A stretch of 64,000 nt of DNA from Paenibacillus oenotherae (GTDB lineage Bacteria; Bacillota; Bacilli; Paenibacillales; Paenibacillaceae), in contig NZ_JAHZIJ010000013.1 of assembly GCF_019443105.1 (NCBI RefSeq), forward strand, positions 62,001-126,000. The letters run 5' to 3'. A model generated the notes under the pieces. That model worked only from the letters and a program-made list of their open reading frames with translations. It was not told where the DNA came from and searched no databases. Of the stretch, positions 26,481 to 36,012 are shown in pieces. Made by a program: the position numbers and the translations under genes. The first letter of the stretch is position 1, and the number at the start of each line of letters is the position of its first letter.

Positions 26481-28220
26481 ATGGATGATTTATGGTCACT
26501 ACCCTCAATCACAATCATACTTTCGGCCATTCTAATGTGCATCATGCTGATGTATGCGATCATGTACCGCCAAGAACGAGGTGTGCGATATTTCGTATGG
26601 GTATTAGGTTGCCGAGTCGTTTATGCCGGAAGTGTGATTCTCGAGATCAGTCGCGCAGACTTGCAATCCAAGCTTTTTTTTCGGAATATAGAGCAAACAA
26701 CACTTTTATTCATGGTGCCATTGATGGTGCTTTTTGTCCTGGATCTGGTCGGCAAGGACAGGTGGTTGAGGCTGCGATGGAGCTTCTCTCTCCTTGCCTT
26801 ATTCGCTTGCTGGGCCGTTGTGATCTGGGCAGACCCTTATTGGCATATCATTAATAGAACGCAAAACTTGATTAATGGACACTTGGTCATGACTAAAACC
26901 CCGTACGCATTAGCTTTCAACCTATTGTGCTATACCATTATTGCGGGCTGTATATTCGTTCTGATCCGTTACATACGAAATTCGCGTCCTGAATTCCGCA
27001 TAGCAGGCATGTGGCTTCTGCTGTTCGGCAGCATTCCATTGTTGGTGGAAATGATGAAGTTATTCATGCCCACTCTCTCTCCGTGGCTCCTGCCTCTCTC
27101 TGTGTATAGCGGAATTTGCGGCATGATCATGTTCTGGATTATTGTGCGGAAGAAGCTTTTTTCAAGTGTTCCCATGGCGAGGAACATCGTTGTAGAAACG
27201 ATGCGTGAGGGAATGCTCATCATGAATACGACTGGCAAGATTATTGATAGCAATAAATTAGCACGCTTACTGTTAGAGGATGACAACAACCGACCCATTC
27301 TAGGCCGTAGTTACAGGGACATACTTACAGCTTGGCCCCAGTGGCAGTCCGCATGCGCGAACATGGAAGATTGTCGAATCGAGATCAGCACCCGTACAGG
27401 ACATGAGAAGAAATCATACATCGTGAATGTCTATCCATTCTTCACCCAGCGACAACGCAAGCTAGGGACCATCTCGGTCATTATCGATATTACGGAAAAG
27501 CAACAAGCGCTGGAGCAGATTGCCCACCTTAACCAGATGAAGGATCAGCTCTTCACAGCCGTATCCCATGACATTCGTAACCCATTAGCTGTTCAAATCA
27601 ACTTGTTGGAGTTGCTGGAGCAAGAGCAAGGGCCGTCCAACCAAGCTGACAACGAGATTCTTCATGCATTAGGCGAACAAATTCGCAACACCAATACGAT
27701 TGTCGAGAATCTCATGGAATGGTTTCGCGGTCAGAAGGAAGGCATCGTGCTGCATCCTGAATCCTATCTCCTATCCGCTATTGTTGAAGAAGCGTGTCGG
27801 TTACTCTTGCAAAATATTAAGGTGAAGCAGCTGACTCTGCACGTCCTTATAGATGAAGACATTCGTGTTTACGTCGATCGTGAAGCGCTTATTCTGGTGA
27901 TTCGCAATCTTCTATCCAATGCGATTAAGTATTCTAATCAAGGTGGCGTGATCCGACTAAGTGCCAGAACTACCGAGAGCAGAGTCGAAATCTCTGTTAC
28001 AGATACTGGTGTGGGGATGAGTGAAGAACAAATTCGCAATGTGTTCGATGAAAACCGGTTTGATTCCACTGTAGGTACAGCTGGTGAGAAGGGAACCGGT
28101 TTAGGATTACTCGTAAGCCGGCAATTTCTACACATGTGCGGCGGATGTCTCAAGGTGCATAGTAAACCAGGAAGCGGAAGCAACTTTACTATCGTTCTAG
28201 AGGATGGGGATTTGCGATGA
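26481..28220 (+). CDS. 7TM sensor histidine kinase
   Basis: 579 residues from ATG 26481; AAAGGAG lies 14 bp upstream, a little far, and the frame is open 31 codons further back. The N-terminal 230 residues hold about seven hydrophobic helices of the HisKA_7TM type, followed by a PAS-like domain (ETMREGMLIMNTTGKIIDSN), a dimerisation/phosphoacceptor helix with His in AVSHDIRNPL at about residue 363, and a HATPase domain with NLLSNAIKYS, TDTGVGM and GEKGTGLGL. The ligand is not visible. It overlaps the response regulator by ATGA, so the two form a two-component pair. It is divergent from the SLH surface-protein gene across 141 bp, which suggests control of surface architecture. Confidence 0.92.
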   Translation: MDDLWSLPSITIILSAILMCIMLMYAIMYRQERGVRYFVWVLGCRVVYAGSVILEISRADLQSKLFFRNIEQTTLLFMVPLMVLFVLDLVGKDRWLRLRWSFSLLALFACWAVVIWADPYWHIINRTQNLINGHLVMTKTPYALAFNLLCYTIIAGCIFVLIRYIRNSRPEFRIAGMWLLLFGSIPLLVEMMKLFMPTLSPWLLPLSVYSGICGMIMFWIIVRKKLFSSVPMARNIVVETMREGMLIMNTTGKIIDSNKLARLLLEDDNNRPILGRSYRDILTAWPQWQSACANMEDCRIEISTRTGHEKKSYIVNVYPFFTQRQRKLGTISVIIDITEKQQALEQIAHLNQMKDQLFTAVSHDIRNPLAVQINLLELLEQEQGPSNQADNEILHALGEQIRNTNTIVENLMEWFRGQKEGIVLHPESYLLSAIVEEACRLLLQNIKVKQLTLHVLIDEDIRVYVDREALILVIRNLLSNAIKYSNQGGVIRLSARTTESRVEISVTDTGVGMSEEQIRNVFDENRFDSTVGTAGEKGTGLGLLVSRQFLHMCGGCLKVHSKPGSGSNFTIVLEDGDLR

Positions 28221-29350
28221 GGGTTATTGTAATTGATGATGAGAAAGCCATGCACATCGTGATGAATCGCTTACTATCCGAGATAAGTCGCGTAGAAGTA
28301 GTTGGTTGCTATCAGAATGCCGCTGAGGCGCTTGAACAGATACGGCGAGAAGCCATTGATCTAGTATTCATAGATATTATGATTGGGCAGGATCACGGGT
28401 TAGAGGTCGCCCGTCAACTCCGTTCCACGCACAGCGAGGTAGACATCGTATTCGTCACCTCACACAAGGAATATGCGATTGATTCATTCGACAGCTATCC
28501 CCTCGATTATATGATTAAGCCGGTTTCGAAATCACGTCTGGAACAGACGATCGTACGAGCCGCGGCAAGAATCAGAGACAAGTCAACGATTGCGGGCGGC
28601 CCCACCGGAAAGCTAATGGTGCGAGCCTTCGGAGGGTTCGAAGTAAGGAGTGAGCAAGTTGGACTTGCCAAATGGATCTCGAAGAAAAGTATGGAGCTGT
28701 TTGCTTACCTGCTAATACACAGAGGTCGCCCAGTATCCAAAAGCCGGATCATCGAACATATTTACTCAGACATGCCACAGAAGAATGCTGCAACCTATGT
28801 TAATACGAATGTGTACCAACTTCGTAAAACCCTGCATGCTCTTGGGCATAAGAACATCATTGTCCATTCTCAAGAACAATACTGGCTGATTCTCGATCAT
28901 ATCGAGATCGATTTCGTTCAATTCGAAGATCAGATGTCTCAGTTCACTACAATGGATTCCGATCATATTGAGAAGGCATTTGCATGCGAGGAACTGTATA
29001 CCGGTGAATTATTTGAGGACCGATCCTATGAATGGTCGATTAGCGAGCAAATCCGTTTGCACAAATTATATTCCCAATTCACCAAACAGCTGAGTCGGTG
29101 TCTGCTAACACATCGAAGAGCTGAGCAAGCAACCCTCTTAATCAAGAGGCTGCTTCTAAGCGATGAATGGGACGAGGAAGCGAACCTGTTACTGCTTCAG
29201 GCTTATAGAGAATTGAAGGATCATGTATCATTTACGCAACATTTTGCGCATATATCAAACCTGTATCAGCATGAATTATCCGTCCCCCTTCCCGTTGAAT
29301 TCTCGGAGATGTATGAACACTTCATAAATAAATGCAAAAAGACACCTTAG
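28217..29350 (+). CDS. Response regulator with SARP/BTAD-type output domain
   Basis: 377 residues: a receiver domain at 1-120 (acidic DDE at 8-10, phospho-Asp about 53 in VFIDIMIG, Thr/Ser in FVTS, Lys in MIKPVS), then a winged-helix DNA-binding domain (about 135-235, KKSMELFAYLLIHRGRPVSK) and a bacterial transcriptional activator (BTAD, TPR-like) domain to the end. Receiver-SARP regulators occur in Bacillales next to 7TM kinases, unlike the stand-alone SARPs of Streptomyces. Translationally coupled to the kinase. Probable targets are the divergent surface-protein promoter and its own operon; this is inference from position. A bidirectional terminator follows within 10 bp of the stop. Confidence 0.92.
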   Translation: MRVIVIDDEKAMHIVMNRLLSEISRVEVVGCYQNAAEALEQIRREAIDLVFIDIMIGQDHGLEVARQLRSTHSEVDIVFVTSHKEYAIDSFDSYPLDYMIKPVSKSRLEQTIVRAAARIRDKSTIAGGPTGKLMVRAFGGFEVRSEQVGLAKWISKKSMELFAYLLIHRGRPVSKSRIIEHIYSDMPQKNAATYVNTNVYQLRKTLHALGHKNIIVHSQEQYWLILDHIEIDFVQFEDQMSQFTTMDSDHIEKAFACEELYTGELFEDRSYEWSISEQIRLHKLYSQFTKQLSRCLLTHRRAEQATLLIKRLLLSDEWDEEANLLLLQAYRELKDHVSFTQHFAHISNLYQHELSVPLPVEFSEMYEHFINKCKKTP

Positions 29351-29394
29351 AGCAATTTTCACTCTAAGGTGTCTTCTGTTTACACAATGTGGGC
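29337..29394. terminator. Bidirectional terminator between response regulator and groEL; copy B of bracketing repeat
   Basis: The stem GACACCTTAGAG / CTCTAAGGTGTC has T-rich flanks on both strands (TCTTCTGTTT on plus, TCTTTTTGC on minus). It overlaps the response-regulator stop and would also end groESL transcripts. It is almost identical to 22572-22632. Confidence 0.8.
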
Positions 29395-29444
29395 AATAAT
29401 CGGTTTCCCTCAAGGAAACCCTTTATAACAGGCTTTTCAGCCTA

Positions 29445-31091
<1,647 letters not shown>

Positions 31092-31172
31092 TTATTGTTC
31101 TCTCCGTTCAAGCATATGCTTGCCGGAACTAAGTAAGGCCAAACCATTTATGTTGGGGTCTAAGCACACTGC

Positions 31173-31469
<297 letters not shown>

Positions 31470-31493
31470 TTAAATTCGTTGCTTAGTTTCTTG

Positions 31494-31520
31494 TTAGCAC
31501 TCGCAACTGTTAAGTGCTAA
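31494..31520 (-). promoter_or_regulatory. CIRCE operator (HrcA-binding)
   Basis: TTAGCACTC, nine bases, then AAGTGCTAA: the CIRCE inverted repeat with one change from GAGTGCTAA. It sits immediately downstream of the -10 box, over the probable start of transcription of groESL. Confidence 0.95.
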
Positions 31521-31532
31521 CAGCCATTTTTA

Positions 31533-31561
31533 ATAATACCGATTTTGCACTACAATTTCAA
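31533..31561 (-). promoter_or_regulatory. Sigma-A promoter of groESL
   Basis: Minus strand TTGAAA (31556-31561), 17-bp spacer, TATTAT (31533-31538). Its placement directly ahead of CIRCE is the classic arrangement. Confidence 0.85.
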
Positions 31562-31680
31562 GTGCCTATCGGGCATTTTGCGTGATTTTTACAGTTCGAT
31601 CTCAATCGACATCCGGCAAACTCCCTTTGCCTTGACCTTCCGCCAAAGTTCCTGCTTTCCCCAGAAGGCAGCAGAACAAA

Positions 31681-31706
31681 GAAAAAAGCCGGGCATAGGC
31701 CGGCTC
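31681..31706 (-). terminator. Terminator after tatC
   Basis: Minus strand: GCCGG and CCGGC around a short loop, followed by TTTTTTC, a few bases beyond the tatC stop at 31712. Confidence 0.8.
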
Positions 31707-31711
31707 ATTCA

Positions 31712-32509
31712 TTAGGTTCCGTATTCTTCTTCCCAAGCGGCATCCGCCGCCTGCTGCTTACGATAGACAAATCCCGACAAGAGCACGCTCACCTCATAAA
31801 GCACGATTAGCGGAATTGCGACAAGCAAGTCCGATATAAAATCAGGAGGTGTTATCATTGTCCCGATTACGATCAGGATAAAATAGGCTAGTCGGCGCAT
31901 TTTGCGCAGCCGCACTGGTGTCACAATTCTCAGCTTCGTCAGAAACATAATAACAAGCGGGAGCTCAAACAGCAGCGAGATTGGAATGAGGATGTTGAAC
32001 ATAAATGTAAAATATTGAGTGATCCCGTACGTCTCCTCAAGGTTCAAATGCTTCGATACGCTTGAAGTAAAATTGAACGCCATTGGGAATACGACATAGT
32101 AAGAGAAGGCTAGTCCCGCGAGGAACAACCCCAGCGCCAGCGGTACGAATCCAAGAGCTGCCCGCTGCTCCTGAACTCTCAGAGCCGGCTTTACGAACGC
32201 CCACAGCTGGAAGAAGGTGAACGGCAGCGCGATGATCAGCGCAATAACGAGCGCGAATTTCATGTACATGCCGATACCGTCCCATAGCGAGAAGGCATGG
32301 AGGGACAGCTTATTCACTGGATCTTGAGCCATTAAGTAGTCGTACGCAGGATTAGCCAGCAGAAGGCCGATAACCATGCCAAGTACAAGTACAATCAGAA
32401 TATAGATGATACGACGGCGCAGCTCTCCCAGGTGATCGAATATGCTCATGGAAGGATCATTCCTGGAGGGCTTCTCTGTTTCCGATTCGGAGGACAACTT
32501 CTCTCTCAC
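31712..32509 (-). CDS. tatC: Twin-arginine translocase subunit TatC
   Basis: 265-residue polytopic membrane protein that recognises the twin-arginine signal peptide and, with TatA, exports folded proteins. The diagnostic motif is HLGELRRRI near residue 25, followed by six hydrophobic segments with the conserved FxLWAFVKPAL region (FFQLWAFVKPAL). Start is uncertain: GTG 32509 gives an acidic/Ser-rich 20-residue extension, while ATG 32446 (MSIFDHLGEL) gives the standard N terminus. The tatA gene lies upstream on the same strand, but 265 bp away and behind its own terminator, so the two seem to be separate transcripts. Gene order agrees with the B. subtilis tatAy-tatCy locus beside groESL. Confidence 0.96.
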   Translation of the reverse strand: MREKLSSESETEKPSRNDPSMSIFDHLGELRRRIIYILIVLVLGMVIGLLLANPAYDYLMAQDPVNKLSLHAFSLWDGIGMYMKFALVIALIIALPFTFFQLWAFVKPALRVQEQRAALGFVPLALGLFLAGLAFSYYVVFPMAFNFTSSVSKHLNLEETYGITQYFTFMFNILIPISLLFELPLVIMFLTKLRIVTPVRLRKMRRLAYFILIVIGTMITPPDFISDLLVAIPLIVLYEVSVLLSGFVYRKQQAADAAWEEEYGT

Positions 32510-32628
32510 CTCTCTTTCTGCTGCGGCGCAAATCTTGCCTATAAGTCAATCTCAATAAATTGAACGAAGAGAAAAAACAACAGAGCGGAGCAAGGGAAAT
32601 GATTCTGGAGAAGCGCCAGCGCTCGCCT

Positions 32629-32680
32629 TTGTTCCCGGAATTCCACCATCAACAACTAGAATCAAGAATTCCGGGAACAA
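32629..32680. repeat. Perfect 15-bp inverted repeat between tatA and tatC
   Basis: TTGTTCCCGGAATTC at 32629-32643 and its exact complement at 32666-32680, 22 bases apart. No T-run follows on either strand, so it is not an ordinary terminator. It could be a regulatory hairpin in the tatC leader or a small mobile repeat. Confidence 0.7.
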
Positions 32681-32756
32681 CAGCGATCGTAAGAACATTC
32701 CCCTGCGCAGCAACCTGTTTGTTTCTTTCTCACGTTCAACTTATATAGTCTTCATA

Positions 32757-32796
32757 AGAAAAAGCGGCCCCTGATTAGTCCGGGAGCCGCTTGCTG
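32757..32796 (-). terminator. Terminator overlapping the end of tatA
   Basis: Minus strand AGCGGCTCCCGG pairs with the later GGGGCCGCT and runs into TTTTTC. The upstream arm lies inside the last codons of tatA. Confidence 0.75.
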
Positions 32797-33005
32797 TCCG
32801 CTTCGTCGGATTTACGGTTCACTTCAATCCGGCTCGTATCCTTCCGGTCCTGATCATCTTCCATAATATCTCTTGCGCCTGCTTTGAATTCCTTCAGCGT
32901 TCTTCCGAATGCACGTCCCAGCTCAGGCAGCTTGTTAGGACCGAAGAGCAGCAAGGCTACCAGCACCAGCAGAATGATACCTGTTACCCCTATTCCGCTA
33001 AACAT
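32775..33005 (-). CDS. tatA: Sec-independent translocase subunit TatA
   Basis: 76 residues from ATG 33005, chosen for AGGAGG 9 bp upstream; codons further up are spurious. One N-terminal transmembrane helix (GVTGIILLVLVALLLFGPNKL) is followed by the hinge FGPNKLPELGRAFG, an amphipathic helix, and a charged acidic/basic tail. TatA oligomers form the translocation path after TatC binds a twin-arginine substrate. The FGP motif and length mark it as TatA rather than TatB. Last gene of the moa/moe group or a separate unit; 88 bp lie between it and the MoeA-like gene upstream. Confidence 0.96.
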   Translation of the reverse strand: MFSGIGVTGIILLVLVALLLFGPNKLPELGRAFGRTLKEFKAGARDIMEDDQDRKDTSRIEVNRKSDEADSKRLPD

Positions 33006-33093
33006 TACACATACCTCCTTACAAATTGAACTTCTTCTATCATTAAAGACCTGACAACCACTGTCTCTCTCTACATCTGTCGACAATCAGCAA

Positions 33094-34131
33094 TCAACAG
33101 TTATGAAGCCCCCCATAGCCAAGCTGCACGACTTCCTCTCTCGTAATGGCTTCACCTGCAAGCACTCTGGGCAGCAGCACATTAAACGAGGTGTAAGGAT
33201 CGTGCATAACACAGCCCGGCAGTCCCATGATCGGCACATCATTCAAATAGCCGACCAGCAGCATGGAGCCAGGAAGCATCGGAGTTCCATAGCTGACAAT
33301 TCGCGCACCTGCTTCGGCAATGGCTGCCGGAGTGCGGTCATCTGGATCGACGGACATGCCGCCCGTCACTAATATCATATCATACCGCTGTTCCAGCAAA
33401 TAGTGTATTTCCTTGACAATTGTTTGACGATCATCCGGAGCAAAGCGCTGCTCCGCGATCTCCGAGCCCAGCGATTCTACAATACGACGCACCGCAGGAC
33501 CAAATTTATCTTCAATACGCCCGGAGAAAACCTCTCCTCCCGTTGTAAGCAGACCGATTCGGAACGACTGAAGCGGCCGCAGCTGAAGCGGTCCGCGACC
33601 CTCATGAAGCTGCCTGTACTGGTCAGCTATTCTTCGGACATGCGCAACCTTCTCTTCCGCCACGAATAGCGGAATGACGCGAGTTGCCGCCAATTGTCCT
33701 CCCGGCATAACAACAGCATGGGAGCGAAGCGTAGCCAGTGCAATATCGCCAAGATTGTTAATAGCATGAACAACCGATTCATCGATTACTGCCAGCGCAG
33801 GCACCGTTAAATCCGACTTGATCGCAACCTTGCCTTCATGAGGCTCTGTCAGCTTCATTCCGTCGCCATACAGCGCATCAGCCATCTGGCCAGCCGCGTC
33901 ATCCTCATGCAGCTCGCCTTCGCCGAGCTCCATCGTATAGATATGCTCCTTGCCTATATCAAGCAGCTTGGGTATATCAGCTTCCGTAATAATATGTCCC
34001 TTCTTGAAGAGCCGTCCCTTGAATTGTCCCGGCAGGATCTGCGTCAGGTCATGAGCAAGCCTCAAGCCTACCGCCTCCTGCACGGGAACCTCCTTCAGCA
34101 CCGTACCGTTTCTTGGCGCTCCCTCATTCAT
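33094..34131 (-). CDS. MoeA-like molybdopterin-binding protein
   Basis: 345 residues. The C-terminal two thirds form the MoCF/molybdopterin-binding domain, with RIGLLTTGGEV, VTGGMSVDPDDRTP and GLPGCVMHDP, the pattern that holds MPT and metal in MoeA and MogA. The N-terminal part (residues 1-160) differs from true MoeA and resembles the shorter Firmicute molybdopterin-binding proteins. It probably works in the late steps of molybdenum cofactor synthesis. Its start overlaps the MogA/MoaB stop by 4 bp and moaC lies beyond, so this is a small Moco operon inserted where B. subtilis has moaC, rex and tatAy. Confidence 0.85.
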   Translation of the reverse strand: MNEGAPRNGTVLKEVPVQEAVGLRLAHDLTQILPGQFKGRLFKKGHIITEADIPKLLDIGKEHIYTMELGEGELHEDDAAGQMADALYGDGMKLTEPHEGKVAIKSDLTVPALAVIDESVVHAINNLGDIALATLRSHAVVMPGGQLAATRVIPLFVAEEKVAHVRRIADQYRQLHEGRGPLQLRPLQSFRIGLLTTGGEVFSGRIEDKFGPAVRRIVESLGSEIAEQRFAPDDRQTIVKEIHYLLEQRYDMILVTGGMSVDPDDRTPAAIAEAGARIVSYGTPMLPGSMLLVGYLNDVPIMGLPGCVMHDPYTSFNVLLPRVLAGEAITREEVVQLGYGGLHNC

Positions 34132-34622
34132 GCGTTATGTTCCCCCGTTCGTCCCGAGAGAATGCTGAGCGCATGCGGCAGCTGATCTATGATCGCCATT
34201 AAATTCTCGTGAACTCCCTTAGGACTTCCCGGCAAATTAATGATTAGCGAGCGGCCGCGTATGCCGCAAACACCGCGTGAGAGCATCGCCTGGCGGGTCT
34301 TCTGCATGGAACCGATCCGCATCGCTTCGGCAAGGCCGGGAACTACCCGGTCGAGCACCCGCATGGTAGCTTCCGGTGTTATATCCCGCGGAGCAAGACC
34401 TGTACCGCCAGTTGTAATAACGAGATCCGCTTGGTAGTAATCCGTCATCTCGATCAGCGCGGCCATAATTTCATCCTGTTCATCCGGTACAATGCGATAG
34501 TCGACAATCTCTCCGCTTAGCTCTTCCTCTACAAGCTCTCTAATGACCTGCGCGCTTGTATCTTCTCTTTCGCCGCGCGATCCTTTATCACTTGCCGTTA
34601 ATAACGCCACTTTCCACCGCAT
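34128..34622 (-). CDS. MogA/MoaB-family molybdopterin adenylyltransferase
   Basis: 164 residues from ATG 34622 (GGGGAG 6 bp upstream). Adenylates molybdopterin before metal insertion. Motifs: LLTASDKGSRGERED at the N terminus, TTGGTGLAPRD, TPEAT, and NLPGSPKG close to the C terminus, all typical of MogA/MoaB. Between moaC (25 bp upstream) and the MoeA-like gene (4-bp overlap downstream), so the three are co-transcribed. MoaB and MogA cannot be separated by sight; MoaB is the usual name in Bacillales. Confidence 0.93.
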   Translation of the reverse strand: MRWKVALLTASDKGSRGEREDTSAQVIRELVEEELSGEIVDYRIVPDEQDEIMAALIEMTDYYQADLVITTGGTGLAPRDITPEATMRVLDRVVPGLAEAMRIGSMQKTRQAMLSRGVCGIRGRSLIINLPGSPKGVHENLMAIIDQLPHALSILSGRTGEHNA

Positions 34623-34647
34623 GAGCTTCTCCCCATTCGATCCGAAA

Positions 34648-35127
34648 TTACGTATTGTCCGTATGGACGTAATCACCGCTTTTGCCGCCGGTCTTGGAAA
34701 CAAGATAGGTAGGCCCGATGACCATATCCTTCTGTAATGCCTTGCACATATCGTAGACCGTCAAGGCGGCTGCCGACACTGCGGTCAGCGCCTCCATCTC
34801 AACGCCCGTTCGTCCTGTTGTCTTCACTGTTCCTTCTATATAAAGCTCGTCCGATCCATTATCGGCAAAAGCAAGATTTATACCGGTAAGCGGCAGCGGG
34901 TGGCACATCGGAATCCAGTCCGAGGTCTTCTTCGCCGCCATAACGCCAGCAACCTGGGCTACAGCCATCACATCGCCTTTGCCTATTGTGCCAGCTTTGA
35001 TGCGCAATAATGTGTCCGGCAGCATCTTAATCGTCGTCCGGGCAGCAGCTATTCTGGTTGTGACCTCTTTGTCCGATACGTCCACCATGCGAGCCCTGCC
35101 TTGTTCGTTGAAATGTGTCAGCTCCAT
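34648..35127 (-). CDS. moaC: Cyclic pyranopterin monophosphate synthase MoaC
   Basis: 159 residues from ATG 35127 (GGAGGAG upstream; the ATG five codons earlier is inside that site). MoaC forms cyclic pyranopterin monophosphate from the MoaA product. Signature stretches: [41 protein letters not shown] with the catalytic Cys-His, and [19 protein letters not shown]. It begins 15 bp after the 5-formyltetrahydrofolate cyclo-ligase stop. The order moaC-ydiF-tsaD is as in B. subtilis. MoaA, MoaD and MoaE are not in the window. Confidence 0.98.
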   Translation of the reverse strand: MELTHFNEQGRARMVDVSDKEVTTRIAAARTTIKMLPDTLLRIKAGTIGKGDVMAVAQVAGVMAAKKTSDWIPMCHPLPLTGINLAFADNGSDELYIEGTVKTTGRTGVEMEALTAVSAAALTVYDMCKALQKDMVIGPTYLVSKTGGKSGDYVHTDNT

Positions 35128-35141
35128 CCTAATCTCCTCCA

Positions 35142-35801
35142 TTATGCTTGCGGGTTGGTTCGAGCATTGCCGGTCAAGCTTATCCCCTGCTCTGTCATGA
35201 TGGCTCCCAATCTTGCATCATGCTCCTCCATCGGCACTTCAGCAACGAGCTGCGCCTCATAACCGCACCCGATCCAAAGCGGCATCGATCGCTCCAGCTT
35301 CATCGAGAGGCCATGCAGCCGATCATAGAAACGGTCGTAATATCCGCCTCCATAACCGAGTCTTCCCCCCTGCCTGTCAAAGGCAAGTCCCGGTACGAAA
35401 ACAACGTCCGGCATAAACTGCTCCCCGCAGCGGGGTACTCGCGATGGATCGGGCTCCATAATACCATATGCACCAGCATGAACATCATTCCAGCTATGGA
35501 TGCGATAAAGCTCCATAAAACGCTGCTCCGGCAAACATCTCGGGACGATGACAGCAATGCCGCTGCGCCAGCCCCACTCTATTAATGGGCGGACATCTAG
35601 CTCTGATCGAAATGGCATGTACAGCATCATGCTGCTGCAGCCCGGCCAAGCCTGCCCAAGCCACTGTTTTGCTCCTTCACAAGCAGCCCGCGACCGTTCC
35701 TCCCGCAGTTCTTCAGCAATGCTCCCGCGCAGCTCCATCGCCATTGCTCTAGCCGCTCTCTTCCGATCGGTGGGCTCCATCATTTCATCGGTTCCTGCCA
35801 T
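35142..35801 (-). CDS. 5-formyltetrahydrofolate cyclo-ligase
   Basis: 219 residues; converts 5-formyl-THF to 5,10-methenyl-THF with ATP. The family hallmark [22 protein letters not shown] (in two overlapping parts here) is at about 133-154, and the N-terminal [13 protein letters not shown] basic helix is typical. Length fits YqgN/MTHFS (about 185-220). Start ATG 35801 is weakly supported; an in-frame ATG six codons later is possible. It is the promoter-proximal gene of the moaC-mog-moeA group, divergent from the ABC-F gene. A folate-salvage enzyme at this spot differs from the B. subtilis order. Confidence 0.95.
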   Translation of the reverse strand: MAGTDEMMEPTDRKRAARAMAMELRGSIAEELREERSRAACEGAKQWLGQAWPGCSSMMLYMPFRSELDVRPLIEWGWRSGIAVIVPRCLPEQRFMELYRIHSWNDVHAGAYGIMEPDPSRVPRCGEQFMPDVVFVPGLAFDRQGGRLGYGGGYYDRFYDRLHGLSMKLERSMPLWIGCGYEAQLVAEVPMEEHDARLGAIMTEQGISLTGNARTNPQA

Positions 35802-36012
35802 ATTAGCCAGTCTAGCCTTCCTTCATTAAAATATGTCTATTTAGTTTACCACTGTTGCCCAATTTACGCCAATAGTCAAGGGATCATATATTCGCGTCCC
35901 TATGTTAAGATATTGTCGCGCATTTGAATTTTTGCACCCTTCATATGTGTGGTAGAATGATCGTAATCGTTTTTTTTGAATATAGTCTTTCATTGCTGGA
36001 GGTTTCCGTCCT

